Of a stretch of 64,000 bases of DNA, positions 26,143-35,908 are shown piece after piece; the first letter of the stretch is position 1, and the number at the start of each line of letters is the position of its first letter. The translations under genes and the position numbers were made by a program. Source of the DNA: Nocardioides sp. J54 (GTDB lineage Bacteria; Actinomycetota; Actinomycetes; Propionibacteriales; Nocardioidaceae); NCBI RefSeq assembly GCF_000519005.1, contig NZ_JAER01000003.1, positions 49,753 to 113,752 of the forward strand, in the 5' to 3' direction. The notes beneath the pieces were generated by a model. It was not told the DNA's origin and did not search any database. It saw only the letters and a program-made list of their open reading frames with translations.

Positions 26143-26706
26143 CTAGCGGGGACGGTCCGGGCGGACCCGGAGGGTGTGCAGCGCCGTCGCGAGCATCGCG
26201 TAGTGGCCCACCAGCAGGAGCACCTCGATCCGCTCCCGGTCGTCGAAGTGTGCACCGAGCTCGGCCCACAGCTCGTCGGACAGGTCGTCCTCGGCGAGCA
26301 GCTCGTCGGTCGCACGCAGCAGCAGCAGCTCGCGGGCGCTGAACGTCTCCCCCGCTCCCCCGGCCCCGGTCTCGTTGGCCTCGATCGCCGCGACCTCGTC
26401 CGCGCCGAGCCCGGCGCGACGGCCCAGCCGCCGGTGCTGGGTGAGCTCGTACGCCGACCCGCGACGGCTGGCGACGCGCAGGATCACCAGCTCCGACTCC
26501 CGGCGCGACAGCCGGCCGCCGGGCATCAATCGGCCGGCGAAGTGCAGCCAGCCCCAGAACAGCCGGCGGTGGCGGCCGAGGGTCAGGAAGACCGCGGGCG
26601 GCTCGGTGCCCTGAACCCGTCCGGCGACGCGGGCGAAGAGCGCCACGAACGGGCCGACGTCGCGCCAGCCGCCGGGGCGGATCCGGGGCTCGGCCGGCGT
26701 GCTCAC
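26143..26706 (-). CDS. Carboxymuconolactone decarboxylase (CMD) family protein
   Basis: The protein has 187 residues. [20 protein letters not shown] followed by [20 protein letters not shown] is the CMD/AhpD core, though the redox Cys of AhpD is replaced here by Ser (RGSAYE). That argues against peroxidase activity of the AhpD type. In the C-terminal half, [20 protein letters not shown] and [17 protein letters not shown] match the family. It starts at a GTG overlapping the SDR stop (GTGA), so the two genes are coupled. The substrate is unknown; no true decarboxylase activity should be assumed. Confidence 0.82.
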   Translation of the reverse strand: MSTPAEPRIRPGGWRDVGPFVALFARVAGRVQGTEPPAVFLTLGRHRRLFWGWLHFAGRLMPGGRLSRRESELVILRVASRRGSAYELTQHRRLGRRAGLGADEVAAIEANETGAGGAGETFSARELLLLRATDELLAEDDLSDELWAELGAHFDDRERIEVLLLVGHYAMLATALHTLRVRPDRPR

Positions 26707-27590
26707 GCGAGGTCCGATCGCCGGGCCTGCTCGACGGCGGGCAGGACCCGGTTGGCGCCGTAGCTGAACACCCGCATCGCGACCGCGTAGCCCGGCGGGA
26801 AATAGCGCTGCAGCCAGTGCACCAGGCGGATGTCGGGCGAGGTGTAGACCCAGTACCGGTTGCGGAGCGCGCCCCGCCAGATCGCGGCCGCCGCCTGCTC
26901 GGGTGACACCGCACGCTTCTGGAAGTGGCGACGGGCCCGGACGAAGGCTCGCGACTGCTGGTCGATGCCGGCGATCCGGATGGTCTCGACGAGCCCGGTG
27001 TCGACGCCCCCGGGGCAGACCAGGCTGACCCCGATCCGGTGCTTGCGCAGGTCGTAGCGCAGCACCTCCGAGACTCCCCGGAGGCCGAACTTGGTGGCGC
27101 TGTAGGCGGCGTGCCAGGGCATCGCGATGATGCCCGCCGCGGACGAGACGTTCACCAGCTGGCCGCCGCGGCCGGCGTCGATCATCGGCGGCAGGAACTC
27201 CTCGATCACGTGGATCGGGCCCATGAGGTTGACGTCGACCAGCCGCTGCCAGTGCTCGGGCTCGAGGCTGCGCACGGTGCCCCAGATCGCGATGCCCGCC
27301 ACGTTGAGCACCACGTCCATCGGGCCGTGCTGCTCCGTCACGAGGCCGGCGAGGCGTCGTACCTGCTCGTGGTCGGAGACGTCGGCGGGCTCGGCGGTGG
27401 CGACCCGTCCCCCGCGGGCCCGGATGGCGTCGGCGACCTCGGCCAGCCGGTCCGCCTGGAGGTCGGTGAGGTGCAGCACCGCGCCGGCCTCGGCTGCCTG
27501 CTCGGCGACGGAGCGACCGATGCCGCTCGCCGCACCGGTGACGAGCACCTGCTTGCCGGCCAGGTCACGGACGGGTGCGCGGAACCACAT
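26703..27590 (-). CDS. Short-chain dehydrogenase/reductase
   Basis: The protein has 295 residues. Motifs: [27 protein letters not shown] (a variant of NNAG), the Ser in [12 protein letters not shown], and YSATK with Tyr and Lys. The C-terminal extension, about 60 residues ending EQARRSDLA, contains [19 protein letters not shown], which looks membrane-associated. SDRs with such tails often act on lipid or fatty substrates. AGGAGG lies four bases before the ATG. It is followed with GTGA overlap by the CMD gene and preceded, 16 bases away, by the PLD gene on the same strand. Confidence 0.85.
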   Translation of the reverse strand: MWFRAPVRDLAGKQVLVTGAASGIGRSVAEQAAEAGAVLHLTDLQADRLAEVADAIRARGGRVATAEPADVSDHEQVRRLAGLVTEQHGPMDVVLNVAGIAIWGTVRSLEPEHWQRLVDVNLMGPIHVIEEFLPPMIDAGRGGQLVNVSSAAGIIAMPWHAAYSATKFGLRGVSEVLRYDLRKHRIGVSLVCPGGVDTGLVETIRIAGIDQQSRAFVRARRHFQKRAVSPEQAAAAIWRGALRNRYWVYTSPDIRLVHWLQRYFPPGYAVAMRVFSYGANRVLPAVEQARRSDLA

Positions 27591-27606
27591 GGGGCCTCCT
27601 CGGGGC

Positions 27607-28866
27607 CTACAGCAGCGGGCGGAGCGGTGCGAGGACCAGCTCGGTGAACTTGCGGTGCATGTCCCGGGCCTCCCACTCACCGCTGGTGAGCTCCAGGCAG
27701 TGGGACTGGTCGACCTCGAAGACCCGCTCGAGCTCCCGGGCGAACGCCTCGTCGATGACCTCGACGTTGATCTCGTAGTTGCCCTGCAGGCTCAGCCGGT
27801 CGATGTTGGCGGTGCCGACGGTCGCCCAGTTGCCGTCGACGGTGGCGGTCTTGGCGTGCACCATCGCGTCGCGGTAGCGCAGGATCCGCACCCCGGCGTC
27901 GAGCAGCTGGCTGAAGTAGCCGCGGGAGATCCAGTCGGCCACGATGTGGTTCGACTTCAGCGGCAGCAGCAGGCGTACGTCGACGCCGCGGCGGGCGGCG
28001 TCCTTGACCGCGTCGATGAAGTCCTGGTCGGGAAGGAAGTAGGCCTGGGTGATCCAGATGTTCCTGCTGGCCCGGTTGATCGCCTCGAGGTACATCGAGC
28101 GGATGGGGAACATCCACAGCCGCGGCACGTTGCGCTGCACGCGCACCCGCGGCTCCCAGGTCGAGGCGGTCTCCAGCAGCAACGGCCGCTCGGAGCTGCG
28201 CAGCCGCCGCCGGCGGTTGAGGTTCCAGAAGTCGGCGAACGCCCGCTTGAGGTCCCAGACCGCGGGGCCGGTGATCCGCACGTGGGTGTCGCGCCACTCG
28301 GTCTCGTAGGCCGAGCCGATGTTGTAGCCGCCCACGAACCCCACGTTGTCGTCGACGACGAGGATCTTGCGGTGGTCGCGGCCGTAGCGGCGCAGGTCGA
28401 AGAAGCGCCAGCCTGCGGCGTAGACCGGGTAGCGCAGGACCTTGACGTTCGAGGGGAACCGGAGGAACGCCGGGGAGACGACCAGGTTGGCGAACGCGTC
28501 GTAGATGACGTGCACGTCCACGCCCCGGTCGGCGGCGTCGATGAGTGCGCGCTTGAACCGCTCCCCCGTCGCGTCGCCCTTCCAGATGTAGGTCTCGAAG
28601 AGGATCTGCCGCTCGGCGGACGCGATGGCCGCGAGCATGTCGTCGTACAGGTCGCGGCCGTAGGTGTAGGTCGTCACCTCGCCGTCGCCGACGGCGACGG
28701 TCTGCGGCTCCCGGGTCGGGAACGCCTTGGGCCGCTTCCCGCGCCGCCGGTAGGAGTCGACCAGGGACATCGCGATCGCGACGACGAAGGGCACCCCGAC
28801 GAGCGCGAGCAGGGTCCGGCGCAGCACGGTCCTCAGCCCGTCCAGCGGGTCGTCACGGTGCGCCAC
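27607..28866 (-). CDS. Cardiolipin synthase-like phospholipase D family protein
   Basis: The protein has about 419 residues with an N-terminal hydrophobic segment, TLLALVGVPFVVAIAMSLV. Two PLD motifs are visible: HRKILVVDD and HAKTATVDG, both HxK(x)4D. Each is followed by its expected GSAYE or GTAN-type segment (NIGSAYETEW and GTANIDRLSLQGNYE). Cardiolipin synthases of the ClsA/B type have this architecture and join phosphatidylglycerol units in the membrane; another phosphatidyl transfer is possible. AGGGTG is upstream of the GTG at 28866; GTG at 28875 is the alternative. It lies 67 bases after the Mce-associated gene and may be read through from the mce operon. Confidence 0.83.
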   Translation of the reverse strand: MAHRDDPLDGLRTVLRRTLLALVGVPFVVAIAMSLVDSYRRRGKRPKAFPTREPQTVAVGDGEVTTYTYGRDLYDDMLAAIASAERQILFETYIWKGDATGERFKRALIDAADRGVDVHVIYDAFANLVVSPAFLRFPSNVKVLRYPVYAAGWRFFDLRRYGRDHRKILVVDDNVGFVGGYNIGSAYETEWRDTHVRITGPAVWDLKRAFADFWNLNRRRRLRSSERPLLLETASTWEPRVRVQRNVPRLWMFPIRSMYLEAINRASRNIWITQAYFLPDQDFIDAVKDAARRGVDVRLLLPLKSNHIVADWISRGYFSQLLDAGVRILRYRDAMVHAKTATVDGNWATVGTANIDRLSLQGNYEINVEVIDEAFARELERVFEVDQSHCLELTSGEWEARDMHRKFTELVLAPLRPLL

Positions 28867-28933
28867 GGGCGTCACCCTAGTCGTCCCGCCGCGGCCCCGG
28901 GGCGGAGGCACGGGCAGACGCCCGGCCGGACGC

Positions 28934-29497
28934 TCAGGCGCCGACCTCGCTGAGGAACTGGAGGGACTCGACCTTCCACTCGCCACCCGCCAGCTTCATC
29001 GTCATCAGGATGCTGCCGTCCTGGACGCTGACGTCGCCGGCCTCGTCGGTGATCGCCTGGCTGTAGTAGGCCAGCACCTCGACCTGCTCGGCGCTGACCA
29101 CCCGGCCTGCGGACTCCACGACCTGGCCCTTCGCGGACGTCTTGCTGACCCGGATCGCCTTCTTGAGGTCCTCGGCGTTGGCCTGCAGGCGCTTGCGGAC
29201 CTCGTCGTCCTGGAGCTCGTCGATCCAGGCGAAGTCGTGCTCGCCGTCCTTCCAGGAATAGCTCGTGGCCTTGACGACGAACGCCCCGGCGGCGGACACG
29301 GCCGCCTGGTTGGCGTCCTTCTCGGCCCGCAGCTCCCGGGCCTGCTCCCGGGCATCGGCCCCGTCGTCGGCCCTGCGCTCCACGAGCAGCCAGGCGCACG
29401 CCGCCAGGGCGACGGCCAGCGCCGCCGCGAGCGCGATGACGAGGTTGCCGGGTCCCGTGCTGCCGTCCGTCGTACCGGAGTCCGTCACGCCTGTCAC
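28934..29497 (-). CDS. Mce-associated membrane protein, second operon
   Basis: The protein has 187 residues: one membrane helix, NLVIALAAALAVALAACAWL, a coiled acidic stretch (REQARELRAEKDANQAAVSA), and a C-terminal beta domain with QVEVLAYYSQAITDEAG and GGEWKVESLQFLSEV. This is the Mas layout. The GTG at 29497 overlaps the MceF stop (GTGA). It ends the second mce operon, which has one Mas gene while the first has two. Confidence 0.84.
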   Translation of the reverse strand: MTGVTDSGTTDGSTGPGNLVIALAAALAVALAACAWLLVERRADDGADAREQARELRAEKDANQAAVSAAGAFVVKATSYSWKDGEHDFAWIDELQDDEVRKRLQANAEDLKKAIRVSKTSAKGQVVESAGRVVSAEQVEVLAYYSQAITDEAGDVSVQDGSILMTMKLAGGEWKVESLQFLSEVGA

Positions 29498-30579
29498 CGT
29501 ACCGGCCCGGGCGCACCGGCCGCGCCGCGCTGGAGGGTGGCGAAGGACGACGAGCAGCGCCCGTTCTTCTGCAGCGCCCGCCGCTCGTCCACCTTCGGGT
29601 CGAGGCGGCTCACGCCGTAGTCGCAGCGCGGGTCGGCGGAGGGCAGGATCGTGATCCGCAGCTCTCCCCCGCGGACCTTCGACAGCAGCGACCGCAGACC
29701 GGGCGAGTAGTTCTGCAGCAGCGCCCGCAGGTGCGGCTCGTAGGAGCGGAACACGTCGGTGAAGCTGACCCCGGTCGACAGGAAGCCGGGAAGGACCTCG
29801 TTGGCGTCGCGGACCAGGGCGATGAGCTCGTCGACCTGGCCGGGGCCGCGCTTCAGCATGCGGCGCAGCTCCGGGTCGTACTCGCGCAGGAACTTCGCGA
29901 ACTGCTTCGAGGAGCGGGCGAGCTGCCGCAGCGAGTCCGCGTTGTCGGTGGTGATCGACAGCACCGAGCCGGCGTTGCTGATCACCCGGTCGGTCTCGGG
30001 CCAGACCGCGTCGAGCGTCGCGAGGATCGCCGAGCCCTGGTCGAGGATCAGCCCGAGGTCCTCGCCCGTGCCCTTGAGGCCGGTGCTGAGCTCGCCGAGC
30101 ACGGTGCGCAGCTTCTTGTCGTCGATCTGGCGCAGCACGTTGTTGACCGCGACCACGGTCGAGCTGAGGCTCTTCGGCAGGTCCGTCGACTCCGCGGGTA
30201 CGACGTCCCCGCTGGCCAGGAAGGGGCCCTCGGCGGTCATGGGCTGGAAGTCGAGGTACTGCTCACCGACGGGCGACAGGCTGCGGACCCGGGCGAGCGA
30301 CTCCTTCGGGATCTCGGTGCCGGACGTGATCGCGACGGTCGCCAGCACGCCCTCCTCCGAGGGCACGATCGAGCGCACCTTGCCGACCTTGATGCCGCGG
30401 TAGGTCACGGCCGACCCCTCGAACAGGCCGCCGGTCTGCGCGAGCTCGACCTTGACCTCGACGGGGCGCGACGTGAGCGGCTGGTCCAGGACGGAGGCGA
30501 ACACGTAGGCCACCGCGAGGACGAGCACCGCGATGATGCCGATGAGGCTCAGGTAGAGCCTGTCGGTCAGGATCTTCAT
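29494..30579 (-). CDS. MceF-like subunit, second mce operon
   Basis: The protein has 361 residues. The membrane helix LYLSLIGIIAVLVLAVAYVF precedes the MCE domain with GGLFEGSAVTYRGIKVGKVR and LSPVGEQYLDFQPM. The rest is mainly helical, ending in a basic C-terminus. It starts one base after the MceE stop. It is about 60 residues shorter than its counterpart in the first operon, mostly from the C-terminal tail. Confidence 0.86.
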   Translation of the reverse strand: MKILTDRLYLSLIGIIAVLVLAVAYVFASVLDQPLTSRPVEVKVELAQTGGLFEGSAVTYRGIKVGKVRSIVPSEEGVLATVAITSGTEIPKESLARVRSLSPVGEQYLDFQPMTAEGPFLASGDVVPAESTDLPKSLSSTVVAVNNVLRQIDDKKLRTVLGELSTGLKGTGEDLGLILDQGSAILATLDAVWPETDRVISNAGSVLSITTDNADSLRQLARSSKQFAKFLREYDPELRRMLKRGPGQVDELIALVRDANEVLPGFLSTGVSFTDVFRSYEPHLRALLQNYSPGLRSLLSKVRGGELRITILPSADPRCDYGVSRLDPKVDERRALQKNGRCSSSFATLQRGAAGAPGPVR

Positions 30580-30580
30580 C

Positions 30581-31840
30581 TCAGCGTCCCCCTCCGAACA
30601 GCCCGTTCACGAGGGCGTCGATGCCGAGCGGGTCGCTCGTGTCGGTGCCGCCCCGGCCGCCGCCGGACTTCGCGCCCGGCTTCGCGCCCGGCTTCGCGCC
30701 GGACCTCGTGCCGGTGCTGGTGGCACGCAGCCCGCTGAGCAGGCCACCGAGGCCGAGCTTGTCGAGCAGGCCGCCGATGCCGGGCGCCGCGGTGTCGATG
30801 CCGAGCAGGCGCAGCAGGTTGGCGAGGGTGCCCTCGACCACGCCGCCCACGTCGAGGCCGTCGAGGTGCAGCTCCAGCGCGATGTTGAGGTAGTCGGTGG
30901 CGATCACCTCGTCCGCGGAGCCGGCGGCCTGGATCACCCGGCGCAGGGACCGGTCGAAGGTGCCGTTGTTCTTCGCGAACTCCGCGAGCACCGGCTCGAT
31001 CTCCTTCAGCAGCGTCAGCAGCTGGGAGCGCGTGGCGTTGACCGTGTCGTTGGCCGCACCGGTGAACTTCTCGACCTCGGCCAGCAGCTCGGTGAACTCC
31101 GGTGTCTTCTCCCGCAGCACACGGGCCGCCGGCGCGATCTCGCGCACGGCCCGGTTGATCGTGTCCTCGCGCGAGCTCAGCGTCCTCGACAGCGAGCTGA
31201 GCGAGGTGAGCACCTCGTCGATGCTCTGGCTGGTCGCGTTCGCCCGGGTCAGGAAGACCGAGGCGCGGTCGAGCAGCGTGCGGTAGTCGCCCTCGTTGCC
31301 GCTGAGCGCCGTGTTGAGCTCCTCGGTGACGGTCTGCAGCTGGTCGAGGCCACCGCCGTTGATGAGCAGCGAGGCCTGGGCGAGCGCGTCCTCGACGGTC
31401 GGCGCGGTCTCGGTGCTCTCGCGGGTCAGTCGCGCGTCGTCGCCGAGCAACGGGCCCTCGGTGGGGTTGGTGACGTCGACGAAGAGCTCGCCGAGGGGGG
31501 TGGTGTAGCGCAACCTCGCTCGTGCGCCCTCGCGCAGCCCGGCGTCCGCCTTGAGCGTGAGGGTGGCCTCGGCGACGAAGTCGCTGACGGTGATCTCCTC
31601 GACCTTGCCCATGTCGACCCCGTTGACCTTGACCGGGGCGCCGACGGCGAGGTTGAGGGCCTCGTCGAACTCGGCTCGCACCTCGATGGTGTCCCCCGAG
31701 ACGCCCGTCCCGGGGATCGGCAGGTCCCGCATCGTCGTGCTGCAGGCGGTCGTGGTCGCCAGGCCCAGGGCCAGCATCGCGGCGGCGCAGGCCCGGGCGG
31801 CGCGGCGGCCGCGCATCGGCGTCGTCGTGGTCGTCGTCAT
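30581..31840 (-). CDS. MceE-like lipoprotein, second mce operon
   Basis: The protein has 419 residues. The Thr- and Arg-rich start MTTTTTTPMRGRR, a hydrophobic stretch and a TTAC lipobox give a lipoprotein signal. The MCE domain contains LNLAVGAPVKVNGVDMGKVE and TTPLGELFVDVTNP. The C-terminal tail contains a short repeat, GAKPGAKPGAKSGGG. The ATG overlaps the MceD stop (ATGA). The part of the long open frame above 31840 is a shadow of MceD. Confidence 0.87.
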   Translation of the reverse strand: MTTTTTTPMRGRRAARACAAAMLALGLATTTACSTTMRDLPIPGTGVSGDTIEVRAEFDEALNLAVGAPVKVNGVDMGKVEEITVSDFVAEATLTLKADAGLREGARARLRYTTPLGELFVDVTNPTEGPLLGDDARLTRESTETAPTVEDALAQASLLINGGGLDQLQTVTEELNTALSGNEGDYRTLLDRASVFLTRANATSQSIDEVLTSLSSLSRTLSSREDTINRAVREIAPAARVLREKTPEFTELLAEVEKFTGAANDTVNATRSQLLTLLKEIEPVLAEFAKNNGTFDRSLRRVIQAAGSADEVIATDYLNIALELHLDGLDVGGVVEGTLANLLRLLGIDTAAPGIGGLLDKLGLGGLLSGLRATSTGTRSGAKPGAKPGAKSGGGRGGTDTSDPLGIDALVNGLFGGGR

Positions 31841-32871
31841 GGCCGGGGCCCGATCGGTGCGGTGAGGAACTGGCAGAGGTCGAGCGGGAGCCGGTCGCAC
31901 ACCGACTGCAGGATCCCGCCCAGCGGGTCGAGGATGAGGGGGTTGATCCGGACCGGGAGGCGGTCGCCGGGCATCATCCGCAGGTTCTCCAGGGCGACGG
32001 GCATGACCCGCAGGATCTCCTCCAGCCGCTCCTGCTTGGACAGCACCGTCCTCATCAGCCGGGTGGAGCCGTCGACGCCAGCGACGATCGCCTCGCGGTT
32101 GTCCACCGCGAACTTCGCGACCGTGGTGACCGCGGAGTCGAGCGCGCGCAGCGCCTCGCGGAAGTTCTCGCGCTCGTCGGCGAGCAGCTTCGAGGCCCGG
32201 GACACCTGCCGGATGAAGGTACGGGCAGTCGCCTCGTTGCTCGCGATCGTGGTCAGCAGCACGTCGAGGGACTTCAGGGTGGCGGCCACGTCCTCGCGCT
32301 GGGAGGCGAGGCCGTCGACGCCGTCTGCCAGCGAGTGGATCGTCTGGTTGAGCAGGGGGCCACGGCCGCGCAAGGCACGGGTGCCGGCGTCGATGAAGCG
32401 CTGGACGGCCTTCGTGGTGCGCTTGTTGCCCCCGATGCCGGTGGCGAGCTCGTTCAGCGACGCGAGCACCTGGTCGAAGTCGACCGGGGTGCGGGTGCGG
32501 TCCAGCGCGATCGTCGCGCCGTCCCTCATCTTCGGCCCCTCGCGGTAGACGGGGGTGAGCTCGACGTAGCGGTCGGTGGCGACGGAGCGGGCTACCACCA
32601 CGGCGCCGGCGTCGGCGGGAACCGGCTGGTCCGCGTCGACCTCCATGGTGACGAGCACCTTGTCGCCGTCGGGCTCGATCGATTTGATCTCGCCGACGGT
32701 GACCCCGAGGACGCCGACGTCGTTGCCGACGAACAGGCCGGCGGAGTCGGCGAGGTAGGCCTTGATCGTCATCTTGTCGCCGCCGCCGACGACGCTGCAC
32801 GCCGAGGTGAGCAGGACGGCGGCGACCGCGACCAGGGCGGCGAGGGTGCGCAGGACGTTCCGGTCGGTCAT
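31837..32871 (-). CDS. MceD-like protein with lipobox, second mce operon
   Basis: The protein has 344 residues. Unlike MceD of the first operon, the N-terminus MTDRNVLRTLAALVAVAAVL continues into LTSAC, a lipobox-like sequence ending in a Cys. The MCE domain follows with SAGLFVGNDVGVLGVTVGEI and VATDRYVELTPVY. AGGGGG precedes the ATG at 32871 at good distance, and this ATG overlaps the MceC stop (TGATG). An ATG two codons earlier has no room for a ribosome site. Confidence 0.85.
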   Translation of the reverse strand: MTDRNVLRTLAALVAVAAVLLTSACSVVGGGDKMTIKAYLADSAGLFVGNDVGVLGVTVGEIKSIEPDGDKVLVTMEVDADQPVPADAGAVVVARSVATDRYVELTPVYREGPKMRDGATIALDRTRTPVDFDQVLASLNELATGIGGNKRTTKAVQRFIDAGTRALRGRGPLLNQTIHSLADGVDGLASQREDVAATLKSLDVLLTTIASNEATARTFIRQVSRASKLLADERENFREALRALDSAVTTVAKFAVDNREAIVAGVDGSTRLMRTVLSKQERLEEILRVMPVALENLRMMPGDRLPVRINPLILDPLGGILQSVCDRLPLDLCQFLTAPIGPRP

Positions 32872-33848
32872 CAGCATGCCCCCTGCAGCTTGCAGGTCGT
32901 GTCGTCGGCCGGGATCGCCGGCGCCTCCAGGTAGAGCGGCAGGAAGGGCCCGCTGCCGGTGGCGTTCGCGACGTACCGCACCGCGGGCGCCATCACCTCC
33001 AGCAGGTGGGTCAGCTGCTTGCTCTGCCCGTTGAGGGTCTTGATCACCTTGTCGAGGTCGTCGAGCGCCGGGTCCAGCTTGCCGTTGGTCGACTTCACGA
33101 CCGCGGTCAGCGCCTTCGACAGGTCGGTGGTCTCGACGAGGAGGCGGTGGATCGCGTCCTTGCGCGCGGTGATCTCGCTGACCACCAGGTTCGCCTGCTT
33201 CATCAGCCCGACGATGTCCTTGCTGCTGTCGGAGAGCTGGTCGGTCACCTTGCGAGTGGACTCGAGCAGGTCACCGACCTGGTCGGAGCGCTTGGCGACG
33301 ACCTCGGAGAGCCGGGCGACGCCCTGGAGGGCCGGACCGATCTCCTTCTCGCTGGCGCCCAGGGTGCCGGCCATCGCGGTCAGCGCCTCGGCCAGCAGCT
33401 CCGGGTCGAGCTCGTCGAGGGCGGTGGTGCCCTCCTCGATGACGTCCTGGAGGTTGTAGGGCACGCCGGTGCGCTCGATCGGGATCCGGCCGTCGGCCAG
33501 GCTGCCCGTGCCGTTCGGGTCGACCTCGAGGTAGTGGCTGCCGAGCAGGGTGGCGACCTTGACCGTGGCCGTGGTCCGCTCCCCCAGCTCGATGTCGCTG
33601 TCGAGCGCGAAGGTCACCACGACGTGGTCCTCCTCGAGCCGGATGCCGGTGACCTTCCCGGAGCTCACCCCGTGCACCTGCACGTCCTCGCCGGTGCGGA
33701 GCCCGGCGGTGTGCTCGAGCTCGGCGGTGTAGGTCCTGGTCCCGAAGTTGGCGATGCTCAGGGCGACCACGGCGGCCCCGATGAGGCCGATGACGACCAG
33801 GGTGATGACGCCGATCCGCAGGGGGTCGCGCTCGTTCATGGGCTTCAT
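32871..33848 (-). CDS. MceC-like subunit, second mce operon
   Basis: The protein has 325 residues. The membrane helix IGVITLVVIGLIGAAVVALS precedes the MCE domain with TAGLRTGEDVQVHGVSSGKV and VATLLGSHYLEVDPNG. A helical region with KRSDQVGDLLESTRKVTDQL follows, and the C-terminus ends in Cys (TTCKLQGAC). The ATG at 33848 overlaps the MceB stop (ATGA) and has AGGTG upstream; a GTG at 33854 is the alternative. Confidence 0.86.
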   Translation of the reverse strand: MKPMNERDPLRIGVITLVVIGLIGAAVVALSIANFGTRTYTAELEHTAGLRTGEDVQVHGVSSGKVTGIRLEEDHVVVTFALDSDIELGERTTATVKVATLLGSHYLEVDPNGTGSLADGRIPIERTGVPYNLQDVIEEGTTALDELDPELLAEALTAMAGTLGASEKEIGPALQGVARLSEVVAKRSDQVGDLLESTRKVTDQLSDSSKDIVGLMKQANLVVSEITARKDAIHRLLVETTDLSKALTAVVKSTNGKLDPALDDLDKVIKTLNGQSKQLTHLLEVMAPAVRYVANATGSGPFLPLYLEAPAIPADDTTCKLQGAC

Positions 33849-34861
33849 CGGCACACCTGCCGCCAGGGGCCGTTGCCGCCGGCCGGGTTGATCCCGCTGC
33901 TGTCCGGGCCGATGGCGATCGACAGCGAGCAGACGTAGACGTTGAGCGCGTTCTCGTACGACGTGGTGCGGCCCAGCGACTCGAAGACCGTCGCGAAGGC
34001 GGGCAGCACGTCCTTGAGGTTGCCGCGGGACTTCTCGAACATGTCGGCGACGGTCACCAGCTGGTCGGTCGCGCCGACCAGAGGGGCGCGGACCTCCTTC
34101 AGCAGCGAGCTGGTCGCCCCGACCAGGCGGCTGACGCCGTCGATGGACGCGCCGATCGACTTGCGGTCCTTCGCCAGCCCGGTCATCAGCGCCCGCAGCT
34201 CGCGCACGGTGGCGGTGATCTCGTCACCCTGGCCGGCGAGGTTGTCGAGGACGGGCTTGAGGTTCGTCATCACGTCCCCGATGACCGCGTCGCGGTCGGC
34301 GAGGAAGTTGGTGAGCTGGCCGGTCTGCGCCAGCAGCTGCCGCACGGTGCCGCCCTCGCCCTGCAGCACCTTCACCAGCGACGTGGCGAGCGTGTTGACG
34401 TCGCCGGGCTGGAGCACCTTGAACAGCGGGCGGAACCCGTTGAGCAGCTCGGTCAGGTCGAAGCCCGGGTCGGTCTGCCCCATGGGGACCGTCGCCCCCT
34501 CCTCGACCTCGGGGCCGCGCTCGGCGGGCTGGACGAGTCCGATGTAGCGCTGGCCTAGCAGGTTCTGGTAGCGCATGACGAGCTTGGTGTTCTGCAGCAG
34601 CGCCTGGTCCTCGACCAGCTCGAGCCCGATCACCGCTCCCTCGGTCGTGGCCTCGATGCTGGTGACCTTCCCGACGCGGACACCCGCGGCCTTGACGTCG
34701 TCACCGACGCGCAGGCCGCTGACGTCGCGGAACTCCGCGGAGAACTCGCGGGTGCCGCCGGTGACGCCGTTGTTCATGGTGTTGACCAGCAGCACCATGA
34801 GCAGGCCGCTGACGAGCGCGAACGCGGTGAACTTGGCCGCGATGGTGCGGATGCCGGTCAT
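33845..34861 (-). CDS. MceB-like subunit, second mce operon
   Basis: The protein has 338 residues. The N-terminal helix FTAFALVSGLLMVLLVNTMN precedes the MCE domain with VSGLRVGDDVKAAGVRVGKV and YQNLLGQRYIGLVQ. A long helical segment ends in NALNVYVCSLSIAIGPD, the MceB-type tail. The ATG overlaps the MceA stop (ATGA). It shares the general pattern, but not close sequence, with MceB of the first operon. Confidence 0.86.
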   Translation of the reverse strand: MTGIRTIAAKFTAFALVSGLLMVLLVNTMNNGVTGGTREFSAEFRDVSGLRVGDDVKAAGVRVGKVTSIEATTEGAVIGLELVEDQALLQNTKLVMRYQNLLGQRYIGLVQPAERGPEVEEGATVPMGQTDPGFDLTELLNGFRPLFKVLQPGDVNTLATSLVKVLQGEGGTVRQLLAQTGQLTNFLADRDAVIGDVMTNLKPVLDNLAGQGDEITATVRELRALMTGLAKDRKSIGASIDGVSRLVGATSSLLKEVRAPLVGATDQLVTVADMFEKSRGNLKDVLPAFATVFESLGRTTSYENALNVYVCSLSIAIGPDSSGINPAGGNGPWRQVCR

Positions 34862-35901
34862 CGCTCGGCCCCCAGGGCCCCGAAGCCCACCTCCGAGGTC
34901 CGGAAGCGCGGCTTGCTCGTGTAGTACGGCGGCGGGGCCAGCCGGATCGTGCCGTCGGTCTTCACGAATCCTTCCTCGACCGCCTCGGGCAGCGTGGTGC
35001 CGAGGGCGATGTTGACGGCGAGCGCGTCGGTGATGCCGGCCCGCCGGTTGTCGTGGACCGCGTCGAGCAGCACGGCCGAGCCGTTGATGAAGCGGACCAG
35101 GTCGCGCTGGTTCTTCGCCAGGAACCTGCTGGAGGTCCGGGCCAGGGTCGTGCCGCCGCTGATCAGCGCGGTGATGGCGGCCTCCTGGGTGACGATCGTG
35201 TTCATCGTGACCAGGGCGTCCTCGGTCGCGTCGAGCAGGTCCGGCGCGATCTTGTCGACGAGGCGGGTGGTGCGGGCGAGGGCCCGCAGGTCCGCACCGA
35301 CCTGCGGCATCCGCGGGTTGAGCCGGTCGAGGTAGGAGTTGAGCTGGCGCACCGTCGTACCGATCTGGTTGCCGCGGCCGTCGAGGGCCTCTGCCGCGGA
35401 CCCGATCGCCGAGGCGAGCTCGGCGGGGCCGAGCGCCTTGACGAGGCGGTCGATGTCGTCGAGCGCCTGCTGGAGCTCGAGCGTCTCCTGGGTGGCGTCG
35501 GCCTTGATCCGGTCGCCCACCCGGAGCCGGCCGGTCGGCGCGCCGTGGACGACGAGGTCGACGAACGTGGTGCCGAAGACGGTGGCCGGCAGGATGCGGG
35601 CCACGACGTTGCCGGGGACCGAGTCGAGGTCGTCGGAGGACATCGCCATCTCGACGGTGACGCCCTTGCCGTCGTCGGCGCGGCGGATCTCGCGGACCTT
35701 GCCGACGATGACGCCGTTCATCTTCACGTCGGACCCGGCGCGGAGGGCGCCGCCGGCGTTGGCGACGTCGGCGGTGACGTGCGGCTGCGCCCCGAAGGTG
35801 CCGTTGGTCCGCAGCGTGACGAAGGCCCCGATGACCGCGAGGGCCACGAGGGTGATCAGCCCGCGCCGGGCGAGCTGGCTGCGTGAGGTCTCTCGAGCCA
35901 T
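34858..35901 (-). CDS. MceA-like subunit, second mce operon
   Basis: The protein has 347 residues, clearly shorter than MceA of the first operon (443). The helix GLITLVALAVIGAFVTLRTN precedes the MCE domain with GGALRAGSDVKMNGVIVGKV and LPATVFGTTFVDLVVHG, the MceA-type pattern. GAGGTG lies just before the ATG at 35901; a GTG at 35907 is possible. It starts within ten bases of the YrbEB stop. Confidence 0.86.
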   Translation of the reverse strand: MARETSRSQLARRGLITLVALAVIGAFVTLRTNGTFGAQPHVTADVANAGGALRAGSDVKMNGVIVGKVREIRRADDGKGVTVEMAMSSDDLDSVPGNVVARILPATVFGTTFVDLVVHGAPTGRLRVGDRIKADATQETLELQQALDDIDRLVKALGPAELASAIGSAAEALDGRGNQIGTTVRQLNSYLDRLNPRMPQVGADLRALARTTRLVDKIAPDLLDATEDALVTMNTIVTQEAAITALISGGTTLARTSSRFLAKNQRDLVRFINGSAVLLDAVHDNRRAGITDALAVNIALGTTLPEAVEEGFVKTDGTIRLAPPPYYTSKPRFRTSEVGFGALGAER

Positions 35902-35908
35902 GGTCACC

